A DNA stretch of 64,000 nucleotides from Siderastrea radians (GCA_964017195.1 OZ024896.1:27565430-27629429), one strand, 5' to 3'; shown: positions 41,030 through 53,023, counted from the stretch's first letter. The notes: a model not told the origin generated them from the sequence alone. Program-made: numbers and translations.

Positions 41030-42840
41030 AACCCCAAACTTAAACAACCCTTCGCCGTTCATATCTTAAATACTGTAAATTAAAAGACAAAAACATAGGA
41101 AGGTAACATTCAGAAGACTACTATGCGCATGCGTCTTATAAGACAGTACCGCTCTTGAGTACCCGTACCTCAAGCTTTACAGCACTTTGTTCGTATATTT
41201 AGTCAACTTGCTTTCACCAAAAACCGTGTCCATTTTATAAACCGGCGGTCGCCATGGCGACGGCCGGTTAAAAATCGTATCGACACAAAACTCAATGTTA
41301 TGTCTCAACGGTGTCGAATTCAGTAGCCTAAAATAAATAAACTCGTTCTTGTATTGAAATCGGAAAGAAAGGAGTAAAACCATGTTTTATTTGTAATGAA
41401 TAAAAGAGGAAGACTCGAGCAGTTGATTTCAAAGACGGCGGTGCCTGGCTTTTGCACATCCTGGTTTTGTTGACTGTTAGTCCAGTTTAAGACTTAACGT
41501 CTGATTGTCTTTTTCGCCTGTTACAAACTTCAATAGGAGACAAATCCAGGAATGTTTTTCCGCTTGACTTTTTAATTCATAGAACTAATTGGCCAAGATA
41601 CTACCGACAAAAATTCTGCGCGTAAACAAATCAATCACGCGCACGCTGCTTAATAAAAGAGGTACTCCCTGGCCTGATTAAAATTTCTGAGCACTGATTT
41701 TCAGCAACTTTGTCATTTTTAAACGGCAAGATAAGCATAGTAGGCAACAGCTACATCGGATTGGAGGCTTACAGGCCACCGTAAAGTTCACATTAGAGGA
41801 TGGCAGTAGTTAAATTCATCCAATGAATAAGGATAAAATAAGTAAAAATCTGGCAAACGTGCGCGATGGCGAATGGCCACAAGGGTTCCGTCGAAAGGCG
41901 GGCGAAACTTTGAAGTCGCATATCTCCACTATCTCAAAATGTCTCAGATAAATTTTTGATATGTTTTGAAAAAACTTAATTATCTTTAACATATGATTAA
42001 TTTAGGGTAGAGTGCCGAATTTGGAGCTTTTACGGAGGATGCCGTGGAATACAAGTTGGTCGCGTTTAGCGGGCACTACATGTTTTCGGCACTGCCTAAT
42101 TCCAGCTAATATTACTCACCTTAAAACGAGAACAATAAGTTAAGTTGTCTACAGGTATAAACATATTGAGTTTCTTACCAAAACCCTTAAAACAGGTGTG
42201 AAAAATTCGAAACGGACACCTCGAAACAAAGAAAGAAAACTTCGTTTCTGGTTTGTTGTTTGGCTGCTATTAAATGCACCGGAAGAGCGGGATTAGCGCT
42301 CGTGCCAGTCTTTCCCCGCATCACACCTTCCTTGAGAGAATGTCTGCCCGTTTCATCGCCCAACCTATTCTCGCCCTGGTGTAAACTGTTAGGAATCCGA
42401 ATACCGTAAAACTCGTACTCGCAGACCCGGCGTTTATTCGGGGCCCGGAGTTTATTTATCAAGTGCATTTTTCAGCCATTTGTTTTTTATCAACAGTGCG
42501 AGAGGTTTATCGAATTAAAAACCAATGTCACCAACTTTGTCTTATCTCAATGAATCTGGTAAGTCATTTAACAAAAACTGTCACTGACAGGATCAGTTAT
42601 TCAACTCTTCTCAACGTTACATTGCTCCGTATAACACGGAGGAAGTGCCTCGGCAACCGCACGACAGCAAACATACGATTCAAGCGAGGTTGCTCATCTG
42701 TCAGTTCTGAGAAAAGCAAAATTATGGAAGGATTCAAGGAACTGCTGAAGAAACACTGGAGAAACCCTCTAGATGATTCTCGCTTGATGGACAAGCCTGC
42801 AGAACATCTACCATGATTTTTTTACACGATACCTGATGCG
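41030..42840. other. Intergenic, one near-perfect palindrome
   Basis: No gene is recognised. The palindrome AACCGGCGGTCGCCATGGCG, continuing to 41269, spans 41240-41269 with two mismatches around CCATGG. Bases 42300-42390 are the inverted partner of 37245-37315. The words TGCGCATGCGT and TATAAGACAG (41127-41150) echo 39168-39188. Confidence 0.35.
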
Positions 42841-42850
42841 CCGTTTGTTT

Positions 42851-43130
42851 CATCTGTTTTACTTAGAAGTACCACTGTAAATGGAAGGCTTCATTTGATT
42901 ATCAGTGGATAAAGGAGAAAGCAAGAAAAGTGCCTTTGGGGCTCGCAGTAAGAGGTGTGTCAGATCAAGTGAGTCGTGTCCTTCAGAAGTTCATCTGTTT
43001 TACTTAGAAGTACGACTGTAAATGGAAGGCTTCGTTTGATTATCAGTGGATAAAGGAGAAAGCAAGAAAAGTGCCTTTGGGGCTCGCAGCAAGAGGTGTG
43101 TCAGATCAAGTAGTCGTGTCCTTCAGACGT
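42851..43130 (+). repeat. 141-bp tandem direct duplication
   Basis: Two units starting CATCTGTTTTACTTAGAAGT at 42851 and 42992 are nearly identical (CCACTG/CGACTG, CTTCATTTG/CTTCGTTTG, GCAGTAAG/GCAGCAAG and a two-base indel). They precede the Penelope-like fragment. A decayed frame of the same element may run through them. Confidence 0.9.
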
Positions 43131-43189
43131 TCCGCATTCGGCCAGCTTTTAAACCAGTTAGACATTAGGCGGCATTTTCAGAAAGCCAA

Positions 43190-43543
43190 AAGACAAGACC
43201 ACCGGCTGACCAGATAGGAGGAATTGTATACAAAGTGAAATGCAACAGCTGTTCTTTTACATACATCGGGGAAAGCAAGCGCTCGTGGATCTCGCGCGGA
43301 GTCGAGCACGATCCAGGCTACGCAAGCAACAAAGAATCGGCAATTAAACAGCACGCTGAAACAACGGATCATGATATACATCCGAGAGATGCCCAAATCC
43401 TCGAGCACGACATATCTAACTACGGAAAGAGGCTTTTCTTGGAATCGTGGCACTCCACCATGGACAGCGACGCCGTGAACACGAGAAAAGCGTTCCCTCG
43501 CGCTTCGATGCCATTAATTCAGTATCAGGGAAGTCATCACTAA
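43190..43543 (+). pseudogene. Penelope-like element 3' end with GIY-YIG endonuclease domain
   Basis: The frame contains GGIVYKVKCNSCSFTYIGES, then RGVEHDPGYASNKESAIKQH, and ends at TAA 43541-43543. The GIVY...TYIG pair, the CNSC cysteines before it, the Arg/Glu region and the SAI..H block match the C-terminal nuclease of Penelope-like retroelements. Upstream, PVRH is followed by a TAG in frame and the reverse transcriptase is missing. It is a dead, 5'-truncated copy of a subfamily different from that at 50188-51499. Confidence 0.8.
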
Positions 43544-43549
43544 CGCACG

Positions 43550-46500
43550 AGCTTGTAAGTCTTGCTATTATTGACTCCTAGTATAGCCTACTGGTCTTTA
43601 TGAAGTAAACCTCCCCTTTCCCCACAACTGGGTAAACACCTGGCCTCAGTGTAAAAGTCGGCCTTAAGTTAACGCCATGACCACGATGCCCCGGCATTAG
43701 TAACCCTGGGATGTACAAGTGGGGTGAAGGGATAAGAGGGATGTGAAACCCTTCCTCGTAAGGTTTTCTTTAATTTTTCAGAGACGATTTTTCATCTGCA
43801 CCTGCCTTTTTTAGTAGCTGTAGGCATATCCCTTAAACACATTTTGACACAAGGTCGGTGAGAATCGGTTGCTATGCTTACGAAAAATGACGTCATAAGT
43901 AGACAAGTAGGATAAGTTAGGGGTTAGACGATGAACGCGAGTGTTCTATGATATAAAGTCCCGAGCAATGCATTCCACAGCAATGGGGTCTTTTGAAAAT
44001 AATAGGGCAAGTTTGGGCTAGTCCTCTTGTGTAAGAAAGGCGGATAGCGCTGTGTTCATCTTACGTCTTACAATGTAAACTGTTTTCTGTCTGCAGTACA
44101 TCGACACCGGCTTCCGACAACAAGTGAAACAAGGAAAGTAGCGCGGGAGGGACGAAGTTGACTTGGCGAGAAGGTGGACGAACAGTGGATCTCGGCATGT
44201 CAGCTGAACAGACTTGTTTCTCAGAGGATATCTGGAAAGCGACTTCTGAAAAGACCACGAGAGCGTCAACCTTTCTGTTAAATTCTCAAGTACTTCGCTT
44301 CCACTTCCACGGTAAAGAAAACTACCAATTTGATTGTGGATTTACATATTATAACAATTGTTTAATTAAGAGACTTCCTATGTTGAAAGTGATACTCTTA
44401 AGATGTTAAAGTGAATGATCGAATGGAATTGCTTCCGAGTAATTTTTTAAATCTTTGGAACCACTTCGCAGGCAAAAAACTTGTGCCATTTTCCTCCATA
44501 ATTTACATGTGCTTGTAAGCCTCCAAAAACCTTTTTTGGGTAATTTTTGCCGGTAAACTGCCAGATGCCGTCGGTAGCAATACTATTTATTTTAGCAAAG
44601 TTGTTTGATGGTTGACAGAACTTAACAGCCAGCAGGATGCATGCGAATCAGTAAGAAAATCGTTTTTACATTGACAAATCTGTGAAGTCGCTACCGGCAG
44701 CAAGTTAAAATGGCATTATTAGAGCAACTGCAGTTTCACGAGTACTCTCCTTGAAGTTAATTAGCTTTCCAAAGAATGCTGGAAGAAGAGCTGCCTGTGA
44801 AAATTGTGCTGAAGTCTTGTTTTTGAAGAAAAATAGGTCAACTTCACTGTTTCCTCAGCGGTCCGCATTCTGTTTTTGCTTTTATGTTTTCCCATTGTCG
44901 GTTTTCATCTTTTGGCGAATAACAACTGAAATGTACTGTATTTTAGGGGCCAATGATTGAGAAGAATCTTTACAAACCACAAATGCACTCCAATGTATGA
45001 GTGTTTAGCGTGATTAGGATAAAAACGCAGAACAATTAGTAGAAAAGTACGAAGTTTTATGATGGCATGGCCTTCCTCTCTCTCTTTTAGAATGCTTTTA
45101 AAACAGTGTTTCAAAATGAAAGTCGTAAAAAGACCCTGTCTAGAGGACAAAGTTGGAGCAAACTGCTTGTTTAGATTGAAACTGTGTCTCACCTAACGCA
45201 AAAACCGAAAGTTTCAGACACTTGAACAGTATTGTATTTCAGATCTTTTGCAGTGAAATAATCACTCCTATTTTTAAGGTACTAACATGTTGTCATTTCC
45301 ACGTGTGACATTTTCTTAGCAGAGGGAAAGGAAACGTATCTAAGGCTTACATCTGATGAAAAATCTTTCCATTTGTAATTTGTTCGTAAGAGATTAGAAA
45401 GAGTCAAAAGCGTAAACAAATTGTGAACCAACTTCTTGAAAGAAAAACAACAACGGCACCTAACTGACCCGCCCGATAGTCTATGAAATATTAAAAGAAA
45501 ACCTACCTCCTCTCGGTCTGGAATAATGTCGATAGCTGTTATAAACTGCAGCAACCGATGGAATGAAATCGGGTTGATCTGCTGAAGTAGAGGAGTAGCC
45601 GATTTTGATAACTCCACTGAGCGATCTAGCCGAATGAGAAGGAACAAATCGAAAACTTGACGAGAAATTTCAGCTTTCGATTACAGCTAGGTTAGTTCGC
45701 TTCAGAGCTACAGATTCCGATTTAGTGGCATTTCGTGTTATTTGTCAAGATCCGAACACGATGAAAACCCAAAACAATAAGTTATATTTAGCTGCTGTAG
45801 ATAAGCGACGTTTCCAGTTCATTCAAACAAACAGCCAAAAAGTCTGAGATGATTTGACACGCCTTGACAGTTAAATGACAGGATATAGAAACATTGTAAA
45901 AACCAAGCAACGCGGCACAAGAAGAATAAAATATTTCATGCAGACAGTTTGAAGCTCGAAAAAAATTAATAACAACAGTAGTGTGACTTTCGAGTTCGGA
46001 TTGTTGTGGAGCAATTCGCGAGAAAATGTTGCTAAAATTTGCGGCGCTGTGCAAACACTTTCGAAAGAACATCGCGCCCGAAACTAGCCCCGCAAAATTT
46101 TTGGGCCTGAAGAGTTTTCGGGTTTTTTGAGAAAGGAACACCAGCTTATTTATGAGAGCTCCGGGTTAGGCTAGCTAGCCTAGCTATATATATATATATA
46201 TATTACAGGCTTCGGTCTGACCCACTGACAATTTGCAGTAGCCTTCTAGAACTTCCAAGCATGTAAACAACAATCAAGATTCTCGCTGCACAACATTCAT
46301 TGAACAATGAAATCACCTAACGGCACTCCGTTATAGTATGTTCTTTGATAAGGCAATTGTAAAATCCCCATACTGTTGGCAGAGATAAAATCAGTCGACG
46401 TTTTACAGGGATTTTGCTTTGCTGCGTCCTGTCACCATGAGTCCCCTCCGCCATCTTCGATTCCCAGCATCCATCACTTCGACTTACATTTTATTCCCCA

Positions 46501-46985
46501 CCGGGGAGGAGAGCGTCAAAAAAATCGTCTCTGATGGAAAACATGTCGTGCGTGAGTTAGGAAAAAGTGAAGTTAACTTTCTAAAATGCACGGTTACCCC
46601 TAGTTTTTATGTAATCAATCAAAAGCAGGTCAACTGTTAGGTATTGTGAAATATTTTTTTCAGAAGAAAAACCGTCTGTCAAAAGTTATTTTACAAAACG
46701 TTCCAATCTACTGGGTCAAATAATGGCCCCAAGAACAGGAAATTCGCATCTAGAATTCGGCAGCATGTTGAGAATTGTATCTTTGTTATTCATTACAAAG
46801 CGCCTATCAGTTTAGACATCTTCATCTCCTACTTAAGTTAAATAATGGCTATCTCTTATTTTAAAAAGTTTTTTTTCCTAATTTTTAAAAAATGCTCAAT
46901 CAGCACTTTTTCACCATATTTGGGCCTAGTTATCTCTGAAAAATGCATGGTGACCCGCCATTTTCTTTTTGGGTTTTAACAGCCC
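43550..46985. other. Intergenic, repeat fragments, no gene recognised
   Basis: A fragment at 44040-44105 (TGTTCATCTTACGTCTTACA) recurs at 49360-49412. A (TA)n run lies at 46184-46203. Open frames of up to about 120 codons on both strands show no family pattern that I recognise. Confidence 0.35.
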
Positions 46986-47043
46986 TAGGTACGAGTAACA
47001 AATCCCACATGGCCTCAAACAGGAAAAAACCTTCCTATTAGGG

Positions 47044-47262
47044 GCCACCGTCCTTAAACGCATAAGACCATTCATCTCCGAAAGCACCGCTCTCCAAATC
47101 TACCAAGCGTTAATTTTACCCCATTTTGACTACTGTAGCTCCGTTTGGGATGAACTCAACATTACCTTGAGCGGTAAACTACAATTACTCCAACGTAGGA
47201 GTAGCTTTGGCTACAGCGGGACGCTAATATGGAAGAGCCTACCCGTCAATTTACGGAAATAA
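47044..47262 (+). pseudogene. LINE reverse transcriptase C-terminal fragment
   Basis: The frame reads ATVLKRIRPFISESTALQIY, then QALILPHFDYCSSVWDELN and LSGKLQLLQRR, then jumps to SGTLIWKSLPVNLRK and a stop. The ILPHFDYCSSVW block and the terminal W-SLP-NLR block are typical of the region after the palm in L2/CR1-type non-LTR elements. About 25-40 residues between LQRR and SFGYSG are deleted. It is inactive. Confidence 0.75.
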
Positions 47263-47344
47263 GACTCCCTTGAACGCTTTAAAAGGGTGAATTGACCAAC
47301 TTTACAGCAATTATCAGTCAGTCTCCCACACTGCAATCTTGTAA

Positions 47345-48104
47345 AACAGCATTGTTATCATTTTATTTATTTATTTATTTTTAACAATGCTTTATTTAAC
47401 AGTGTACCAAGTGTTACAACTGGAAGAATTAAATAAATAATTACAGGGAAAAAAAACACTACTTAGCTAATTAGCACAAGAGGCGAAATGAAAGGAAGCA
47501 AAAAGAAAAAGGAAAAAAAGCGGGCAAGCAAGCAATCAAAGGGCAAAAAAAACACACACACACACACACGTCGATGCATTTCCGTAATGCTATGGTGAAG
47601 AAGTGCTACCGGGTTGAAAGGACCAAGGGGATTTGTTAGGTTTATAAAATGATTCTTGGGGGTCAGGTCTGTCATTGCAAGATTGGTAGAAGAGGTTCCC
47701 TTTTCTTTGCAACTGTTCTACCATCGTTTTCTATTTTGAAAACGTGACGTACGTACGATAAAAAATCGTTCAATTTTGGAGTGCATTCTTTAAGTTTTCA
47801 GATAAAAATAAAATATTTTGCTATCAAGAAAAAAAATTTATTGATTTGTAGTTTATATTTGGAGTTATCCGGCCTGAGACCCAAAGCAGCGTCCGCCTCA
47901 AGAGACCGAGAGTCTTTCTCAGTGATCCTGCCGGACTGCAGCCATGAAAACGCACTGTTCCAGAAGGACTAGGTTTTCTTACATGTCCAAAATAGGTGTA
48001 ACAGGTATTCTGATTTGTTATTATTTTAACTTGTAACTACTGAAAATTTTGCCGTGGATAAATAAATAAAGTATGTATGTAGAAGTCTAAATATATGTTA
48101 ACGA
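47345..48104. other. Repeat-rich stretch with TTTA and CACA runs
   Basis: A TTTATTTAT run at 47362-47382 is followed by TTTAACAATGCTTTATTTAA, which looks like the end of a SINE or LINE in reverse. A (CA)n tract lies at 47552-47570 and AATAAATAAAG at 48059. No coding is supported. Confidence 0.4.
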
Positions 48105-48645
48105 TATAAGAAGAAGCAAGATTTTGCGCTCCATCTTTTCGCAGTTAAAACAAAATGCTGCCGTGTTTTTTTTTTTTATGGGAAAAGCATTTGATAATAT
48201 TTCCTCATTCCTGTGGAACCTGGGGCTAAATCGGACAAGTTTGCGGTTTTTCGGTGAAGCCTGGGAAAAATCGTTTCAGATAATGTGAGCATGAGAATCA
48301 ATAATCTCTGCTGCACGGATTTCGCGGCGTTTGATTTTGATTTCGAAATGATGCACGGCGACGAGAGCAGAGTAAATATAATGGCAGCAAAAACGTTGCA
48401 CTGAAGGAGCCCCTGGTGCGTTCTGACCTTTTTCTTTTTACACACCTGGCCAACTCGCGTGGGCTCTGTTCCAAGTTGCTAGCGCCCCTATAACTACATC
48501 TTAAATTGCCTGTCTACACGGCCTTTTCTTTTCCGTTTTCTTAGAGAATCGGTTCGTGAGGTGGTTGACAGTAATTGGGGTACAAGTGTGAAGTTTATTC
48601 AGCTTGTTTGATGGGGACATTAGGTGTAAGGGAGGAAGGGGTCCC
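48105..48645. repeat. Local duplication, copy A (empty site)
   Basis: This segment matches 49470-49666 joined to 53024-53390, sharing GGGAAAAGCATTTGAT, AAATCGTTTCAGAT, GATGCACGGCGACGAGAGCA and GTTGCACTGAAGGAGCCCCT. It holds TCTCTGCTG once, at 48305-48313, where copy B carries a 3.36-kb insertion. It is therefore the pre-insertion state. Confidence 0.9.
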
Positions 48646-48739
48646 TGAACAGCGATACCACGGGGAAATTCGGCAGAACCACGATATCGTGCCGAGAATG
48701 GACGGAATACAGAAAATGTAGTAAACTTCAAATCATCTC

Positions 48740-49470
48740 ATATACTGAAGCTGTTTAACAAACGACAAGAAACCCTATTACCGTCAAGACCATTTGTTTA
48801 ACCGGGCCAATATTGTCAGCAAAAACGGTAGGACTCAATGAAACCAAAATAACACCCTCTAATATTTTAAAGTATCATCGGAATGTAACGGCCTCATGAA
48901 AAATGACTCGAAACTAAAATACGGCAGGGCTTAATAAGTCTTCTCCACTGAGTGCAGCAACCAACTTTTACTACGTTTTGGCGTTAGCAAGTTTAGAAAG
49001 TGTTAGCAAACATGAAGATTAAGAATCTTTCGCAAGGTTGCAAAGAAAACCAGAATCGATCAATTTAACAAAAAGCAGAGGCACTCTTGTAGAAACTTTG
49101 AGAACACTAGACTGGGTGATTGACAAGTCTCGATGACGTTCTCCGATACTCCACAGTTCAAGTGACGGTGGCTTGTAGGTGTAAATGACTTTTATAAAGT
49201 TAATCATAATAATAATATGTTAAGTTTATATCAAGAAGAGTCACGTAAATCCATCAAAAAAAGTTAGCTGAAACATTTTTTGAGAAAAACTCCAGGAAAT
49301 TTAAATGAAAGTTTCTATTGAAAGCAAACCTGGTTATGTGAAGAGTAGTACCGGATACCGCCGTGTTCATCTTACATCTTACAATGTAAACTGTTTCCTG
49401 TCTGCAGTACATTCCTATTAAAACTTACCGTTATCTGAAGACAAATGTGTCGAAAACGAACAGAAGCGAT
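48740..49470. other. Intergenic, nothing recognised
   Basis: AT-rich, no inverted repeat or coding supported. The fragment at 49360-49412 matches 44040-44105. Confidence 0.35.
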
Positions 49471-49666
49471 ACAAGAGAAGCGAGATTTTGCCCTTTATCG
49501 TCTCGCAGTTAAAACAAAAATGTTTCCGTGTTCTTTAAAGGGAAAAGCATTTGATCCTCATTCCTGTGGGACCTGGGACTAAACCGGACAAGTTTAGCAG
49601 TTTTCGGTAAAGCCTGGGAAAAATCGTTTCAGATGATATGAGCATGAGAATGAATAATCTCTGCTG
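49470..49666. repeat. Local duplication, copy B, left part
   Basis: Matches 48110-48313 with about ten percent visible differences and ends in TCTCTGCTG at the insertion point. Confidence 0.85.
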
Positions 49667-49888
49667 GATCGTGACTAAAACACCACACGAGTACTACGGG
49701 TAACATACGAGTAACACACGAATACATACCAGTACATACGAATACATACGAGTCACGTAATACGGGTACACACAGATACCTACGAGTGACACACAAGTAA
49801 CATACTAGTAAATACGAGGAACATACGAATACACACGAGTAACATACGATCATATACATGTATGGGTTATATGCATAGCATCGATCAT

Positions 49889-49931
<43 letters not shown>

Positions 49932-50000
49932 CGAATAAACAAGAAATAAAATTGCTTCACTTATCCTAGGAGTGCTCAATGCAGAAATATGCAGAGCAAA

Positions 50001-51605
50001 ATACAAATAAAGAAAGAAATTGTTACTAGTTACTCGAGTTTCATGCTCAAGGCGATCATCAGACTGAGTCAGTCTACGAAAAGATGTCAGTTATAGATGT
50101 TCAAATTCAGGAACGGTTGGAGCGACGCTTCTTCTGATTGGTTGCCACGAAGAACTTGTTTTCGTGGCGGCATTTCGTTACCAGCTCAACCGTCACAGAG
50201 CAGGATATTGAAATAATTATGCACTCAAGGAAAACCCTTCTCTTTGATAAAAATGAGCCCTGGGTCAAGAGAGGTGATTCCCCTATGTTTGATGTGGCCA
50301 TGGGCTGCTATGATGGAGCCGAGGTTTGCGAGCTAGTTGGCGTGTACATCCTTCACAAATTATCATCAAAATTCCCGGAAGGAGACATCGGCTTGTACAG
50401 GGACGACGGTTTAGCAGTCTTTAAGAACATGAACGCAAGAGCCGGCGACAAAGCAAGAAAGGCCTTTTCTAAAGTCATCGGAGACCTTGGATTGAAAATT
50501 ACAGTGCAAAGCAATCTCAAGGTGGTCGATTATCTAGATGTCACGCTAAATCTGACAACTGGAAAATATTACCCCTACAGGAAACCCGACAACGATCCGT
50601 TGTACATTAATGCCAAATCGAATCATCCTCCATCTACAATTAGGCAAATTCCGACATCCATAGGAACTAGAATATCGGGCTTATCCTGCGACCAAGACGA
50701 GTTCCACAAAACCTCGCAATTATACAACAATGCTCTAAAATCCAGTGGGTTCAACCAGCAAATCCATTATGTTGAAAATCAAGACCAAGGAAGAACAAAA
50801 TCAAGAAACAGATCAAGGAACATCATATGGTTCAACCCACCATACAGTCAGAATGTTCGAACAAACATCGCTAAGTCCTTCCTTGGCCTGATTAACAAGC
50901 ATTTCCCGAAGTCCAACAAGCTCCACAAAATATTCAATAGGAACAACCTCAAGGTCAGCTACAGCTGCACAACAAACATGGCTAACATAATCAAAAGCCA
51001 CAATCAGAAGATTCTAAATGAAAATAGCACGACCTCTAGCGAGAAGAAATGCAATTGTAGAAACAAAAACCTTTGCCCTCTTGACGGCACGTGCCTCACT
51101 AAAAACATTATCTACGAAGCTACTGTCACAACAACTTCCGGTAACTCAAAGACCTACATTGGCATGACAGAAAATGAGTTCAAAACACGATACAACAATC
51201 ACAAACTTTCTTTCAAAGACCGAAAACACTCACATGACACTGTACTTTCAAAATACATCTGGAACTTAAAGGACGGAAACATAGACTACAAAATCAACTG
51301 GCGCATCATTAAAAGAGCAAGGGCATACAAAGGCAATCCTTCTCGCTGTAACCTGTGCTTATCTGAGAAACTTTGCATCTTGACCTCTCAAAATTTCTCC
51401 CTTTTGAACAAGAAATCCGAGCTGGTAACGAAATGCCGCCACGAAAACAAGTTCTTCGTGGCAACCAATCAGAAGAAGCGTCGCTCCAACCGTTCCTGAA
51501 TTTGAACATCTATAACTGACATCTTTTCGTAGACTGACTCAGTCTGATGATCGCCTTGAGCGTGAAACTCGAGTAACTAGTAACAATTTCTTTCTTTATT
51601 TGTAT
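50001..51605 (+). mobile_element. Penelope-like element bracketed by 187-bp inverted ends
   Basis: The left arm 50001-50187 is the reverse complement of the right arm 51419-51605 with one visible mismatch (ATGCTC against GAGCGT). The right arm is the element's natural 3' end: last coding residues, stop and untranslated region. The left arm is thus an inverted copy of the 3' end placed before a 5'-truncated body. Penelope-like elements are known for such inverted or tandem partial copies. The near identity argues for a recent event. It lies between TA-rich tracts. Confidence 0.85.
50188..51499 (+). CDS. Penelope-like reverse transcriptase (partial) plus GIY-YIG endonuclease
   Basis: The frame is open from the left arm to TGA at 51497-51499; the ATG at 50138 lies in the inverted arm, so I place the genuine coding part after 50187. 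It starts late in the reverse transcriptase: MFDVAMGCYDGAEVCELVG, then GLYRDDGLAVF, the YxDD-type catalytic motif, then VDYLDVTLNL. It continues through SNHPPSTIRQIPTSIGTRIS to the linker CNCRNKNLCPLDGTC, then the nuclease IIYEATVT...KTYIGMTENEFKTRYNNH. The fingers and first catalytic Asp block are missing, so it is not autonomous. The downstream half is intact, unusual among the otherwise broken elements here. Confidence 0.85.
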
Positions 51606-51634
51606 ATATATATATATATATACATATATATATA

Positions 51635-51789
51635 CACCCGTTTTCAAAAACATTGCAACTTGAAAAATATATATACATATATACATCTTTTGTCTTCACA
51701 ACGCGAAAACAAAAGAATAAATATGAAAACAAAAGGTATATATATATGTATATATATTTTTCAAGTTGCAATGTTTTTGAAAACGGGTG
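51635..51789. mobile_element. 155-bp fold-back inserted in a TA tract
   Basis: Arms of 39 bp, starting CACCCGTTTTCAAAAACATT and reading into TGCAACTTGAAAAATATATA, are perfect inverted copies (51635-51673 and 51751-51789). TATATA tracts flank both sides, so any TA target duplication is hidden. Confidence 0.85.
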
Positions 51790-51950
51790 TATATATATAT
51801 ATATATATATATGTATTTTAGTAAAATCTTCGACAATCCGTCAATTTTCCCACTGGGTGTTATAAAATCAAAAATAAGATTGGAATATACTGTAGACAGG
51901 ACAAAAGCGACTCGTATGCTCGTGCTAATGCGATTCCGTGACCTTGCAGT

Positions 51951-52440
51951 TTAACTTTCACGGGTATATCCTCTAGAGATTTTCCTTTTTTTGCATGAGA
52001 TTATGAAAGGTTCTTTGTATGTACATTTAGCAATGGTTGATTTTGAATTAAGTGCCATTTTTTTCATTAGGGTGTTCTTAAGGTTAGGCACAGTCAGGTG
52101 GCACGTTGTTACGAAAGGCAGAATTTTTATAAGTACCGACTTCCTTTCACTGAATTTGACTTCGGATGTTATTCTTTCTACTAGACTGTTGGGGTAGTCT
52201 CTCGCACGGAGGCTTGTTTTAAATTGGTTGATGTTCTCAGCTCAACGAAACTGGATTTCGCTGAAGAGTTTGTTTCAAGAAGTCTTGGAGCTTCACCTTT
52301 GATAAACCCTTTTCTATCCCCTGGTGGGTGGCAGGTAGAGAAGTACTGGAAAGCCTCTGTCGGCTTAAAATGTGTGCGGATATCAAGGATTGCATGCTTG
52401 TTTGTTAAATCTTTCGCCTTTGAAAACAGATGCTGACAAA
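51951..52440 (-). pseudogene. Older Penelope-like reverse transcriptase remnant
   Basis: The minus strand reads AILDIRTHFKPTEAFQYFST, CHPPGDRKGFIKGEAPRLLE and TNSSAKSSFVELR, then after frame changes SEVKFSERKS, ILPFVTTCHLTVPNLKNTLM and YKEPFIISCKKRKISRG, ending at a stop at 51951. The H-F-K-P-T-x-x-F-Q-Y and S/T-CHPPG..KGFIKGEA blocks are a known signature of a Penelope-type reverse transcriptase tail. Several frameshifts and stops show it is dead. It runs opposite to the 50188-51499 frame and belongs to another subfamily. Confidence 0.75.
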
Positions 52441-52848
52441 CGGCAGTTCACGCCATTCAATAATGGTTGGCGATTGAGCTCCACGCACTTGTGCATTGAT
52501 TGACATTCAACATGTTCAGTAGATTACGTGATCTGCTATATGCCGAGCTGGATCTGGGAAGGAGGCTGGGCGAGCCAAATGTTACCGAAGACAACGCTTT
52601 TTTTCATAATAGGCTTACAAGACGCACGAAGGAAGAAAGCATTTCACCTCACCCCCCCCCCCCCCCCTCCCTCCCTGCATCATGATGTTTTTACTTCTCC
52701 TCACACTACCGCTATTTGCTCTCATTTTTGAATCTAGAACATCCAGCGGGAAAATTGGTGAAGATTGTCGAAGATTTCCGAGGAAGATCCAACACCTTTT
52801 AGCTGAAATCCATGTCATTTACTAAAAAAACAGTATGAGAAAAAAGAT
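52441..52848. other. Interior of the long-TIR element, unassigned
   Basis: No coding recognised. A homopolymer CCCCCCCCCCCCC with CTCCCTCCCT lies at 52652-52675. Confidence 0.35.
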
Positions 52849-53023
52849 AGATGTTATGCGTATAAACCATATACTCGTATTTTACTTTTATGTCACTCGT
52901 ATGTATCTGTATGAACCGTATGTAAATGGTATGTGACTCGTACGTATTCGTATGTACTCCGTATGTATACGTGTGTTACTCGTATTTTACCAGTACTACT
53001 CGTGTGGTGTTTTAGTCACGATC

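Larger units (their letters stand above)
49667..53023. mobile_element. 3.36-kb Mutator-like (long-TIR) composite element with 9-bp target duplication
   Basis: The ends GATCGTGACTAAAACACC and GGTGTTTTAGTCACGATC continue into long arms, 49667-49883 and 52849-53023, made of degenerate TACGAGTAACA/ACGAATACAT units that still align across the arms. TCTCTGCTG flanks both sides (49658-49666, 53024-53032), while the paralogue at 48305-48313 has it once. A 9-bp duplication and long arms fit Mutator-like elements. No Mutator transposase is present. The interior carries a (TA)n run (49892-49930), the 50001-51605 Penelope-like element, a 155-bp fold-back and a Penelope remnant. Confidence 0.85.

Noticed and set aside
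50138..50187. ATG at 50138 as the start of the Penelope-like protein
   Set aside because: It lies in the inverted copy of the element's 3' end, so the first 17 or so residues are an antisense artefact.
51577..51865. Tyr/Ile-rich frames near 51.6-51.9 kb
   Set aside because: Translations of TATATA tracts and of a fold-back element.
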